Assembly (NCBI RefSeq): GCF_030817495.1
Contig: NZ_JAUSZK010000001.1
Span: 5,790,001-5,854,000, forward strand
Length of the DNA: 64,000 nucleotides
DNA from: Streptomyces sp. V3I7
GTDB taxonomy: Bacteria > Actinomycetota > Actinomycetes > Streptomycetales > Streptomycetaceae
Direction of reading: 5' to 3'
Part shown: piece after piece, positions 16,455 through 24,131 of the stretch
Layout of the letters: every line of letters begins with the position of its first letter
Position numbering within the stretch: position 1 is the first letter of the stretch
The notes under the pieces: model-generated
Seen by the model: only the letters and a program-made list of their open reading frames with translations
Databases searched by the model: none
Told to the model about the DNA's origin: nothing
Program-made: the position numbers and the translations under genes

Positions 16455-18089
16455 TCAGACGCTGTCCACGAGGGCCTCCCGAGTGGTCTCCGTCAGCCGT
16501 CCGTCGGCGAGCAGCAGCCAGCGTGTGATCCCGATCGAGTCGAGGAACGGCAGGTCGTGGCAGGCCACGATCAGCGCGCCCTCGTACGACTCCAGAGCCG
16601 TCGTCAGCTGCCGGACGCTCGCCATGTCGAGGTTGTTCGTGGGCTCGTCGAGCAGCAGGAGCTGCGGCGCGGGCTCGGCCAGCATCAGCGCGGCCAGCGT
16701 GGCCCGGAAACGCTCGCCGCCGGACAGGGTCGCCGCCTTCTGGTCGGCCCGGGCGCCCCGGAACAGGAAGTGGGCCAGACGCGCCCGAATCCGGTTGTCG
16801 GTGGCGCCCGGCGTGAACCGGGCGACGTTCTCGGCGACCGTCAGCTCGCCGTCGAGGACGTCCAGACGCTGCGGCAGGAACCGCAGCGGGACGTGCGCGG
16901 TCGCCTCGCCGCTCACCGGGGCCAGCTCCCCGGCGACGGTGCGCAACAGCGTGGTCTTGCCCGCCCCGTTGCGGCCGATCAGCGCGATCCTCTCCGGGCC
17001 GTGCAGGTCGAGGCCGCCGTCGACGAGTGCCCCGTACGCCAGTTGGAGATCCCGCAGGGACAGGACGCTCCGGCCCGGCGGCACCGCCGTGTACGGCAGG
17101 TCGACGCGGATCTCGTCGTCGTCCCGTACGGCCTCCGCCGCCTGGCCGAGCCGCTCCCGGGCCTCCGCGAGCCGTTCCTCGTGCAGGATGCGGTGCTTGC
17201 CCGCGGACTCCTGCGCCGCGCGCTTGCGCGCCCCCATGACGATCTTCGGCTCGCGCTTCTGCTCGTACATCCGCTGGCCGTACCGCTTGCGGCGGGCCAG
17301 CTTGACCTGGGCGTCGGCCAGGTCGCGGCGCTGCTTGCGCACGTCCGCCTCGGCGGTGCGCATCAGACGCTCGGCGGCCTCCTGCTCGGCGGCGAGGGCC
17401 TGCTCGTACGCCGTGAAGTTGCCGCCGTACCAGAGGAGTTCGCCGGAGCGCAGATCGGCGATCTGGTCGGCCAGATCGAGGAGTTCGCGGTCGTGGCTGA
17501 CCACGATCAGCACGCCGGGCCAGGACGCGACGGCCGCGTACAGCCGCCGGCGCGCGTACAGGTCCAGGTTGTTGGTGGGCTCGTCGAGCAGCAGGACGTC
17601 CGGGCGGCGCAGCAGCAGCGCGGCCAGCCGCAGCAGCACCGACTCGCCGCCCGACAGTTCGCCGACGGTACGGTCCAGGCCGATGGCGCCGAGGCCGAGT
17701 TCGCCGAGGGTGGCGAGCGCGCGCTCCTCGACGTCCCAGTCGTCGCCGACGGTCTCGAAGTGTTCCTCGGCCACGTCGCCCGCCTCGATGGCGTGCAGCG
17801 CGACGCGCCGGGCGGCGATGCCGAGCGCCTCGTCGACCCGCAGCGCGGTGTCCAGGGTGACGTGCTGCGGGAGGTAGCCGACCTCGCCGGTCACTCGGAC
17901 GGTGCCGTCGGACGGGATGAGCTCACCGGCGATGAGCTTCAACAGGGTCGACTTACCCGCCCCGTTGACGCCGACGAGCCCGGTCCGGCCGGGAGCGAAG
18001 GCGGCGTCGAGGCCGTCGAGGACGGGGGTGCCGTCGGGCCAGGCGAAGGACAGGGACGTACAGGTGAGAGAAGGGATGGATGATGACAT
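16455..18089 (-). CDS. ABC-F family ATPase, possible antibiotic-resistance type
   Basis: 544 aa with two ATP-binding cassettes and no membrane segment. Walker A motifs are VGVNGAGKST and IGRNGAGKTT; signature motifs are ELSGGES and TLSGGER; LLLDEPTNNLD occurs in both halves. The linker between cassettes (about 235-330) is long, basic and helical (LARRKRYGQRMYEQKREPKI), as in ribosome-acting ABC-F proteins that protect against drugs or regulate translation. Which subfamily cannot be decided by eye. The 367-base upstream gap could hold an attenuation leader, common for resistance members. A second ABC-F gene lies at 39108. Transcribed divergently from the PEP-mutase family gene. Confidence 0.9.
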   Translation of the reverse strand: MSSSIPSLTCTSLSFAWPDGTPVLDGLDAAFAPGRTGLVGVNGAGKSTLLKLIAGELIPSDGTVRVTGEVGYLPQHVTLDTALRVDEALGIAARRVALHAIEAGDVAEEHFETVGDDWDVEERALATLGELGLGAIGLDRTVGELSGGESVLLRLAALLLRRPDVLLLDEPTNNLDLYARRRLYAAVASWPGVLIVVSHDRELLDLADQIADLRSGELLWYGGNFTAYEQALAAEQEAAERLMRTAEADVRKQRRDLADAQVKLARRKRYGQRMYEQKREPKIVMGARKRAAQESAGKHRILHEERLAEARERLGQAAEAVRDDDEIRVDLPYTAVPPGRSVLSLRDLQLAYGALVDGGLDLHGPERIALIGRNGAGKTTLLRTVAGELAPVSGEATAHVPLRFLPQRLDVLDGELTVAENVARFTPGATDNRIRARLAHFLFRGARADQKAATLSGGERFRATLAALMLAEPAPQLLLLDEPTNNLDMASVRQLTTALESYEGALIVACHDLPFLDSIGITRWLLLADGRLTETTREALVDSV

Positions 18090-18456
18090 GGGGCCTCACG
18101 GTTGCGTGGGTGCGGTCAGGGCGACGCGTGTCGAGACACCGCGCGGCGGCAACCGAGAGGCAGGGTCCTGCACAGCCCGGACAGAAGGAAGGGCTCTGTA
18201 CCGGAGGACGGCTCGGACGCCGAGGTCGCACGCCACGCACACACCTCACGTGTGTGACGCGGTGACTCAGGACCTCAGACGAGCAACGTCCTTCTCCGAT
18301 CGACGGCAACAGAACCGTTTCGAACGGTACGAGGGGGCTCGGAGGGTGTCAACGCGATTGATGCGCGGCGCTCCTTCGCGGCCGGGGCCGGGCCGCTCAC
18401 CAACGTGTCGGATTTCTGCCAGCCGACGCCCCCGTCCGGCTGGTTGAGTAGCCCGC
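18090..18456. other. Divergent intergenic region with palindromes
   Basis: No convincing gene. It holds an inverted repeat ACCGTT-TCG-AACGGT at 18314-18328 and, nearer the ABC-F gene, a CACAC/GTGTG hairpin near 18237-18256. It must contain promoters for the ABC-F gene (minus) and the PEP-mutase family gene (plus). A long ABC-F leader is possible, but I could not define a leader peptide. Confidence 0.5.
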
Positions 18457-19293
18457 ATGACGCACTCAAGCACCCTCCGCGACCGCGCCCTGGCCTTCCG
18501 CTCCCTGCACGTCCCGGGACGTCCGCTCGTCCTGCCGAACGCCTGGGACGCGATGAGCGCACGGCTCGCCGAGGACGCCGGCGCCGCCGCCGTCGCGACC
18601 ACCAGCGCCGGGCTCGCCTGGGCCGTCGGGGTGGCGGACGGCGACCACCTGGACCGGGGGCGCGCGCTGGACGCCCTCGCGCGGATCACCGCGGCGGTCC
18701 GCGTCCCGGTCAGCGCCGACATCGAGAGCGGCTACGCCGAGGACCCGGCGGGGGTCGCCGACACCGTCCGCGCGGTGCTCGCGGCGGGAGCGGTGGGCGT
18801 CAACATCGAGGACGCGCTCCAGGAGGCGGGCGCCGGTCCGCTGCGGCCGGTCGCGGAGCAGGCCGAGCGCATCGCCGCAGCCCGCGAGGCCGCCGACAAG
18901 GAGGGCGTGCCGCTGTACGTGAACGCCCGCGTCGACACTTTCCTGCGGGGCGCCGGGGGAGTGGACCTCACCCTGGAGCGGGCCGCCGCCTACCGGGCCG
19001 CGGGCGCCGACGGGATCTTCGTCCCCGGAGTCGTCGACCCCGGAACGGTCAAGGCGCTGGCGGACGGCACCGACGCGCCGCTCAACGTGATGGCGGGTCC
19101 CGGCGCGCCCGCGGTCCCCGTCCTCGCCGGGCTCGGTGTGGCCCGGGTGAGCGCGGGCCCCGCCCTCGCCCAGGCCGCCTACGCGGTGGCCCGCCGCGCC
19201 GCGCGCGAACTGCTGGACACGGGAACGTACGGCGCCCTCGCCGGCGGCCTCGACTACGGCGAGCTCAACACCCTCCTGACGCAGGGGCGTTGA
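18457..19293 (+). CDS. Isocitrate lyase / PEP mutase superfamily protein
   Basis: 278 aa. LVLPNAWDAMSARLAEDAGA opens the barrel, VPVSADIESGYAEDP supplies the Mg-binding acids and GVNIEDALQE another conserved acid, all typical of the phosphonomutase-like branch. The cysteine motif of true isocitrate lyases is absent, so it is not ICL. Relatives include PEP mutase, oxaloacetate decarboxylase and methylisocitrate lyase-like enzymes; the reaction is unknown. The gene ends two bases before the convergent ssgD stop. Confidence 0.85.
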   Translation: MTHSSTLRDRALAFRSLHVPGRPLVLPNAWDAMSARLAEDAGAAAVATTSAGLAWAVGVADGDHLDRGRALDALARITAAVRVPVSADIESGYAEDPAGVADTVRAVLAAGAVGVNIEDALQEAGAGPLRPVAEQAERIAAAREAADKEGVPLYVNARVDTFLRGAGGVDLTLERAAAYRAAGADGIFVPGVVDPGTVKALADGTDAPLNVMAGPGAPAVPVLAGLGVARVSAGPALAQAAYAVARRAARELLDTGTYGALAGGLDYGELNTLLTQGR

Positions 19294-19294
19294 G

Positions 19295-19714
19295 TCAGCC
19301 CGCCTCCCGCAGCAGGTCGGCCAGGTCCTGGTCGAGGTCGCGCTGGCGGTGCTCCGCGCCGACCGGGACCAGGTCGGTCGTCGCCCGGAGGAAGCGGCGT
19401 ATCTCCCCCGAGCGCACATGCACGACGGCCGTGCCCTCGGGGGAGTGGAACTCCAGGACGGTGCGGTCGTACCCGTACGGCCGCACCCGTACGTCGCCGT
19501 GTCCCTCGGGGGCGTCCAGTCCGGCCATGAGCAGTTCGCGCGCGAAGGTCCAGCGGACCTCGACCCCCTCCAGCGTCGACGGCGCCGGGAAGGACATCCG
19601 CACGGCGAACGGGTCGAGCCGGTCGTAGAACAGCGTGGCGGGGATGGTCGGCATACGCGGCGCGGCGGCGACGAGACGGGCCTCCACGGTCTGCTCGATG
19701 GCGGTGGACAACAC
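19295..19714 (-). CDS. ssgD: SsgA-like protein, probably SsgD
   Basis: 139 aa SsgA-like protein (SALP), a family limited to morphologically complex actinomycetes that guides septum and cell-wall assembly during sporulation and growth. Conserved features: PATLFYDRLDPFAVRMSFP, VRWTFARELLMAGL, VRVRPYGYDRTVLEF and SPEGTAVVHVRSGEIRRFL. The longer, acidic C-terminus and neighbourhood suggest SsgD; this assignment is from memory. GTG 19714 has GGGAG close upstream; GTG 19738 would add eight residues. Convergent with the PEP-mutase family gene. Confidence 0.85.
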   Translation of the reverse strand: MLSTAIEQTVEARLVAAAPRMPTIPATLFYDRLDPFAVRMSFPAPSTLEGVEVRWTFARELLMAGLDAPEGHGDVRVRPYGYDRTVLEFHSPEGTAVVHVRSGEIRRFLRATTDLVPVGAEHRQRDLDQDLADLLREAG

Positions 19715-19925
19715 CTTGCTCCCTTGTGACGGCTGCACGAACTTCCGGGCGTATCAGGCCTGGTACCCGAAGAGACGAGGGAACCGTCCGCTCCGTGCAC
19801 AGGAACGCCCACGAATACAGGTGACCTCTGTCACCGGACCCATGCCTGGCGAAGAGTGGCGATTCCGCGCCCGTGTCCGGCGGTCGGAGCCGGCCCGCAC
19901 CCTGGACGGCGACGGGGGAGTGGGC

Positions 19926-19931
19926 TAGCTT
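19926..19931 (+). promoter_or_regulatory. -10 element, likely leaderless start
   Basis: TAGCTT lies eight bases before the ATG at 19940 with no ribosome binding site between them, supporting leaderless transcription and this start codon. Confidence 0.5.
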
Positions 19932-19939
19932 CCCCCGCC

Positions 19940-21064
19940 ATGAGGCGCTTGGGGAGCACGCGACGCTGGGGACGTACGAGTCGGGTGGTGGCCGCCGGGG
20001 TGGCCTGCGCGGCGGCACTCGCCGGGCTGACGGCCACTCCGGCCGAGGCACGGACGCTGGAGCCGGGGGCGCGGAGCGGCCAACTCGGCACGGTGCATTG
20101 GCAGCTCAAGGACACCGGCACCCCCGAGGTCCGCTTCCGCGGGCTGGCCGCCGTCGACCGCGACACCGCGTGGCTGGCCGGCACCGCGGGCACCGTCCTG
20201 CGGACCACGGACGGCGGGGCGAGCTGGCGAAACGTCTCGCCGCCCGGCGCCGCCGGCCTGCAGTTCCGGGACGTGGAGACCTTCGACGCGCGGCGCGCCG
20301 TGGTGCTGGCCATCGGCGAGGGCGAACAGTCCCGCGTCTACCGCACCGAGGACGGCGGCACGACCTGGACCGAGTCCTTCCGCAACACCGACCCGCGCGC
20401 CTTCTACGACTGCCTCGCCTTCTTCGACCACCGCCACGGCCTCGCCATGAGCGACCCGGTGGACGGCAGGTTCCGCATCCTGTCCACCCGGGACGGCGGC
20501 CGCTCCTGGCGGGTGCTGCCCGCCGACGGCATGCCGCCCGCCCTGGAGGGCGAGGCCGGGTTCGCCGCGAGCGGCCAGTGCCTGGTCGCCTCCGGCCCGA
20601 AGGACGTCTGGCTCGCCACCGGCGGCGCGGCCCGCGCGCGGGTGCTGCACTCCGGCGACCGCGGACGGACCTGGACCGCCGCCGACACCCCGGTCCCGGC
20701 CGGAGACCCGGCCCGCGGCGTCTTCGCGCTCGCCTTCCGTGACCGCACCCACGGCCTCGCGGTCGGCGGCGACTTCCGCGCCGACCAGCCCTCACCCCTC
20801 GCGGCGGCGCTCACCCCGGACGGCGGCCGCACCTGGCGCCCCGCCGCCGCGGCGCCGCCGGCCTACCGCTCCGGCGCCGCATGGCTCCCGCACAGCCGGA
20901 CCGCCGCCCTCGCCGTCGGTCCGACCGGCACCGATCTGACGACCGACGCGGGCCGCACCTGGCGCACGGTCGACACCGGCTCGTACGACACCGTGTCCTG
21001 CACCCACGACCTGAGCTGCTGGGCGGCCGGCGAGAAGGGGCGCGCGGCCCGGCTGGAGCCCTGA
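19940..21064 (+). CDS. Secreted beta-propeller protein (BNR/Ycf48-like repeats)
   Basis: 374 aa. A basic n-region and hydrophobic stretch ending near TATPAEARTLE form a signal peptide. The mature part is a repeat protein with Asp-box-like motifs: TTDGGASWR, TEDGGTTWTE, TRDGGRSWRV, GDRGRTWTA, TPDGGRTWRP and TDAGRTWRT. Such repeats form a WD40/sialidase-like propeller as in Ycf48/HCF136. Enzymatic residues of sialidases are not evident. Family members in Streptomyces are often called oxidoreductase or glycosyl hydrolase without proof. Alone on this strand, followed 54 bases later by a small basic protein gene. Confidence 0.8.
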   Translation: MRRLGSTRRWGRTSRVVAAGVACAAALAGLTATPAEARTLEPGARSGQLGTVHWQLKDTGTPEVRFRGLAAVDRDTAWLAGTAGTVLRTTDGGASWRNVSPPGAAGLQFRDVETFDARRAVVLAIGEGEQSRVYRTEDGGTTWTESFRNTDPRAFYDCLAFFDHRHGLAMSDPVDGRFRILSTRDGGRSWRVLPADGMPPALEGEAGFAASGQCLVASGPKDVWLATGGAARARVLHSGDRGRTWTAADTPVPAGDPARGVFALAFRDRTHGLAVGGDFRADQPSPLAAALTPDGGRTWRPAAAAPPAYRSGAAWLPHSRTAALAVGPTGTDLTTDAGRTWRTVDTGSYDTVSCTHDLSCWAAGEKGRAARLEP

Positions 21065-21118
21065 CGTAGCGCTGGGCGTCGCGGGTACCCGGTCACCGCG
21101 GACGAAAGGAAGTGAGCG

Positions 21119-21454
21119 GTGATACGACGTGGTTCCAGCCCCAAGCGGGAACGGCAGTACGAACACATCAAGGAGAGCGAGCGGGACCGGGGCGAGGGCG
21201 AGGCCCGCGCCGAGGAGATCGCCGCCCGGACGGCGAACAAGGAACGCGCCCGCTCCGGCGAGTCCAAGACCGCGAGCCGCACCTCCACCCAGGACATGTC
21301 CTCGGGCGAGCGCGGCGGCAAGCGGTCGCACCGGGGCGCCCAGGGGCCGACGTACGACCCGCTCTACGAGGAGGCCAAGCAGCGCAACATCCACGGCCGC
21401 TCGGACATGAACAAGGAGCAGTTGAAGCGCGCGCTGGGCGGCAGGAGGAGCTGA
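21119..21454 (+). CDS. Small highly charged protein, unknown function
   Basis: 111 aa, very rich in Arg, Lys, Glu and Ser, with no hydrophobic core in its first 75 residues, so probably largely disordered. The C-terminus (PTYDPLYEEAKQRNIHGRS, then a Lys/Arg-rich helix) resembles a short SAP/Rho-N-like helical element that may bind nucleic acid. Similar proteins are labelled plasmid stabilisation protein in Streptomyces without evidence. GTG at 21119 with AGGAAG upstream. Confidence 0.65.
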   Translation: MIRRGSSPKRERQYEHIKESERDRGEGEARAEEIAARTANKERARSGESKTASRTSTQDMSSGERGGKRSHRGAQGPTYDPLYEEAKQRNIHGRSDMNKEQLKRALGGRRS

Positions 21455-21484
21455 CCGCGAGCCGCGACGGTCGCGGCCTCGGGC

Positions 21485-21781
21485 TCAGCCCAGCGCTTCC
21501 CGGTGGCGGGCCAGCTCCGGAGCCGTCTTCGTGGCGGTGAACTCCGTGATGCGGTACGCGCACACCCCGGCGGCGACGAACGGGTCGCCCGCGACGATCT
21601 CCTCGATGCGGGCGCGGTCCTCGGCGACGGCCAGGATCACCCCGCCGTCACGGGGGTTCTTGCGCCCGGACGCGAGGAACGCCCCTTTCTCGTACTGCTC
21701 GTCGAGCCAGGCCACATGCGCCGGCAGCGCGGCGTCCACGGCGTCGAGCGGTGCGGTGTACGTCAACTCCAGTACGAACAT
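21485..21781 (-). CDS. YciI-family protein
   Basis: 98 aa, single YciI-like domain of the dimeric alpha-beta barrel type. It starts MFVLELTYTAPLDAVDAALP and contains HVAWLDEQYEKGAFLASG with the conserved His and Asp, then DPFVAAGVCAYRITEF. The catalytic role is not established. The start at 21781 follows a TAGGGT -10 element by seven bases, so translation is probably leaderless. Divergent from endonuclease V. Confidence 0.85.
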   Translation of the reverse strand: MFVLELTYTAPLDAVDAALPAHVAWLDEQYEKGAFLASGRKNPRDGGVILAVAEDRARIEEIVAGDPFVAAGVCAYRITEFTATKTAPELARHREALG

Positions 21782-21788
21782 GATCGCG

Positions 21789-21794
21789 ACCCTA
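21789..21794 (-). promoter_or_regulatory. -10 element, likely leaderless start
   Basis: TAGGGT on the minus strand, seven bases before the YciI start at 21781, with no ribosome binding site. Confidence 0.5.
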
Positions 21795-21840
21795 TCCTGG
21801 GGCACGCGCGCGTGGCCGGGGTCGTACAGTCGTGCGCATC

Positions 21841-22554
21841 ATGGCGACCGTGAGCGTTCCCCCGGACTGGCCCACGACCGAGGCACAGGCCCGTGCCGTC
21901 CAGGACGAGCTGCGCGGGCGCGTGGTGCTCGACGAGCCGGGCCCGCCGCCCGGGACCGGCCACGTCACGGGCGTGGACGTGGCCTACGACGACGAGCGGG
22001 ACGTGGTCGCCGCGGCGGCCGTCGTGCTGGACGCGGCGACGCTGGAGGTCGTCGCCGAGGCCACGGCCATCGGGCACGTTCCGTTCCCGTACGTCCCGGG
22101 GCTGCTCGCCTTCCGCGAGATCCCGACCGTGCTGGCCGCCCTCGACGCCCTGCCGTGCGCGCCCGGCCTGGTCGTGTGCGACGGCTACGGCCTCGCCCAC
22201 CCGCGCCGCTTCGGCCTCGCCTGCCACCTGGGCGTGCTCACCGGACTGCCCACGATCGGCGTCGCCAAGAGCCCGTTCACCTTCACGTACAAGGAACCGG
22301 CCCCCGCGCGCGGGAGCGCCACCCCGCTCTTCGCCGGCAGCGAGGAGGTCGGCCGCGCCCTGCGCACCCAGGACGCGGTCAAACCGGTCTTCGTCTCCGT
22401 CGGCCATCGGGTGAGCCTGGCCGGCGCATGCGCCCACACGCTGGCCCTCACGCCGGAGTTCCGGCTCCCGGAGACGACACGCAGGGCGGACACGCTGTGC
22501 CGCAGGGCGCTGCGTGAGGCCGTGCGGTCCGGCGTCTCCGGGAACGGGGGCTAG
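21841..22554 (+). CDS. nfi: Endonuclease V
   Basis: 237 aa deoxyinosine 3'-endonuclease, which nicks DNA one base 3' of hypoxanthine. Catalytic acids appear in order: Asp in TGVDVAYDD, Glu in PGLLAFREIP, Asp in VVCDGYGLAHPRRFG. PYVPGLLAFRE forms the base-recognition wedge. Length is normal. TACAGT at 21825-21830 is a likely -10, making ATG 21841 close to leaderless. An in-frame GTG at 21832 is the alternative. The 3' end lies in a tandem duplication, but this copy of the gene is complete. Confidence 0.93.
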   Translation: MATVSVPPDWPTTEAQARAVQDELRGRVVLDEPGPPPGTGHVTGVDVAYDDERDVVAAAAVVLDAATLEVVAEATAIGHVPFPYVPGLLAFREIPTVLAALDALPCAPGLVVCDGYGLAHPRRFGLACHLGVLTGLPTIGVAKSPFTFTYKEPAPARGSATPLFAGSEEVGRALRTQDAVKPVFVSVGHRVSLAGACAHTLALTPEFRLPETTRRADTLCRRALREAVRSGVSGNGG

Positions 22555-22821
22555 AAGGCCGCCGCCACCCGGAAGGTGATCCCGGCCTCGCGCAGTCGCT
22601 CGGTCAGCGCGTTGCCCATGGCCGCCGCCGTGGTGACCTGGCCGGCCGTCGGGGGCAGCTGTGCCGCAGGGCGCTGCGTGAGGCCGTGCGGTCCGGCGTC
22701 TCCGGGAGCGGGGGCTAGAAGGCCGCCGCCACCCGGAAGGTGATCCCGGCCTCGCGCAGTCGCTCGGTCAGCGCGTTGCCCATGGCCGCCGCCGTGGTGA
22801 CCTGGCCGGCCGTCGGGGGCA
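22494..22821. repeat. Tandem direct duplication, 164 bp
   Basis: Copy 1 is 22494-22657 and copy 2 is 22658-22821. They differ by one base (A at 22544, G at 22708). Each contains the last 20 codons of nfi and the last 36 codons of the convergent reductase gene; in each copy the two stop codons overlap in CTAG. Both genes remain intact; the interior holds one dead 3' fragment of each. Confidence 0.95.
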
Positions 22822-23893
22822 GGTCGTCGAAGGCCAGGGAGAGGGCCGCCTCGGCGAACATCTTCGCCGTCTCGCCGTAGCCCGGGTCGCCGCCCGCGAC
22901 CTCGGTGAAGACGCGCCGCCCGCCGCCCTCGCCGACGAAGCGCACCTTGAACCAGCTCTTCGCGCGCTTCTCGGCACTCGGCCCCTCGCCCGGCTGGAGC
23001 CGGCCGGACAGCCAGCGCCGGGCGGGCGGGATCTGGGCCGCCGCGGCGACCGCGCCCACCGCGGCCACGCCGCCGAGGGCGACGGGCAGACGGCGCACCG
23101 CCGCGTAGTGCCGGTAGCGGAAGTCGGGGCCATAGCGGTCCAGGGCCTTCGCCGAGCGCCGCACGATCTGCGCGTCGATGGTCGGCAGCGGCAGCGCCCA
23201 GGCACCGACCTCCTTGGCGAACCGGGGCGCTCCGGTCGGCGCGGACGCCCGGCGGCCCATCAGCCGCGGCTCATGGCGGCCGCGGTCCCGCGCGGCGGCC
23301 AGCATCTGCCGCCCGCGCGCGAGCTGGTTGAGCGCGGACGAGAGGGTCCCGCCGGAGAAGGCCGCGTCGGCGGTCACATAGCCGTCCACGGTCAGCGGCA
23401 CGCCCTCGGGCAGCTGCTGGACGGTGAAGTACGCGCCCAGGTCGTGCGGCACCGAGTCGAAACCGCAGGCGTGCACCAGCCGGGCGCCGGTCTCGCGCGC
23501 GCGGGCGTCGTGGCGGACGTACATGAGGTCCACGAACTCGGGCTCGCCGGTGAGGTCGAGATAGTCCGTCCCCAAATCCGCGCAGGCGGCGACGAGTTCC
23601 TCGCCGTAGCGGACGTACGGGCCCACGGTCGACGCCACCACGCGCGCGTGCCCGGCGAGACGGCGCAGCGAGGCGGGGTCGGAGACGTCGGCCGTCAGGA
23701 CGCCGATCTCCGCCCCGCGCGGCAGCCGCCCGGTCAGCGCGCGCAGCTTCGCCTCGTCGCGGCCGGCGACCGCCCAGCGCAGTTCCCCGGGCGCGTGCGC
23801 GGCCAGGTACTCCGCGGTGAGCGTTCCGACGAAGCCCGTGGCTCCGAAGAGCACGATGTCGTACGGACGGTCCGTCGTGTTCAGCCTGCTCAT
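22715..23893 (-). CDS. Saccharopine dehydrogenase-like / trans-acting enoyl reductase family
   Basis: 392 aa. The N-terminal Rossmann fold reads YDIVLFGATGFVGTLTAEYL with the NAD(P)-binding glycines. HACGFDSVPHDLGAYF is the conserved middle segment of the mycobacterial trans-acting enoyl reductase group (Rv2449c/Rv2953-like). A short hydrophobic Ala-rich stretch lies near residue 290. In mycobacteria one member reduces phthiocerol precursors; the substrate here is unknown. The start at 23893 has GAGGGG four bases upstream. The 3' end is duplicated. Divergent from the fatty-acid operon. Confidence 0.85.
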   Translation of the reverse strand: MSRLNTTDRPYDIVLFGATGFVGTLTAEYLAAHAPGELRWAVAGRDEAKLRALTGRLPRGAEIGVLTADVSDPASLRRLAGHARVVASTVGPYVRYGEELVAACADLGTDYLDLTGEPEFVDLMYVRHDARARETGARLVHACGFDSVPHDLGAYFTVQQLPEGVPLTVDGYVTADAAFSGGTLSSALNQLARGRQMLAAARDRGRHEPRLMGRRASAPTGAPRFAKEVGAWALPLPTIDAQIVRRSAKALDRYGPDFRYRHYAAVRRLPVALGGVAAVGAVAAAAQIPPARRWLSGRLQPGEGPSAEKRAKSWFKVRFVGEGGGRRVFTEVAGGDPGYGETAKMFAEAALSLAFDDLPPTAGQVTTAAAMGNALTERLREAGITFRVAAAF

Positions 23894-23976
23894 GACACCC
23901 CTCGCTCGTACGGCGCTCGTCACCTGCCCCGCGCCGCTGTCGGTGGCCGAGGCTAGCGTGGACGGTGCTGGGCGTG

Positions 23977-24024
23977 CTGCCCGGCCCGTCGGACTGCCCC
24001 GCCCGACGGGCCGGGCAGTCCGAC
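23977..24024. promoter_or_regulatory. Two mutually exclusive GC hairpins
   Basis: Stem A pairs 23977-23992 with 24003-24018 (16 bp, perfect). Stem B pairs 23988-23999 with 24013-24024 (12 bp, perfect). They share bases, so only one can form at a time. Located between the divergent reductase and CoA-transferase genes. Confidence 0.7.
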
Positions 24025-24036
24025 TCGGGGTAATTT

Positions 24037-24050
24037 GCTAAGCGCTTGCT
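24037..24050. promoter_or_regulatory. AAGCGCTT-centred operator candidate
   Basis: GCTAAGCGCTTGCT has a perfect 8-bp palindromic core and near-symmetric flanks, a shape common for TetR-family sites near actinobacterial acyl-CoA genes. It lies 82 bases before the CoA-transferase start. Confidence 0.5.
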
Positions 24051-24131
24051 CTCTCAGGGGCTTGTGCCCAGTGGAACACGTTCTTAGCATCATCGGTGTT
24101 ACATCAGTTGTGTCACATGACTGGGGGCGGC

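Noticed and set aside
17953..18309. 118-codon frame overlapping the ABC-F start as a leader peptide
   Set aside because: It is too long for a known attenuation leader, starts with TTG and has biased Arg/Pro composition.
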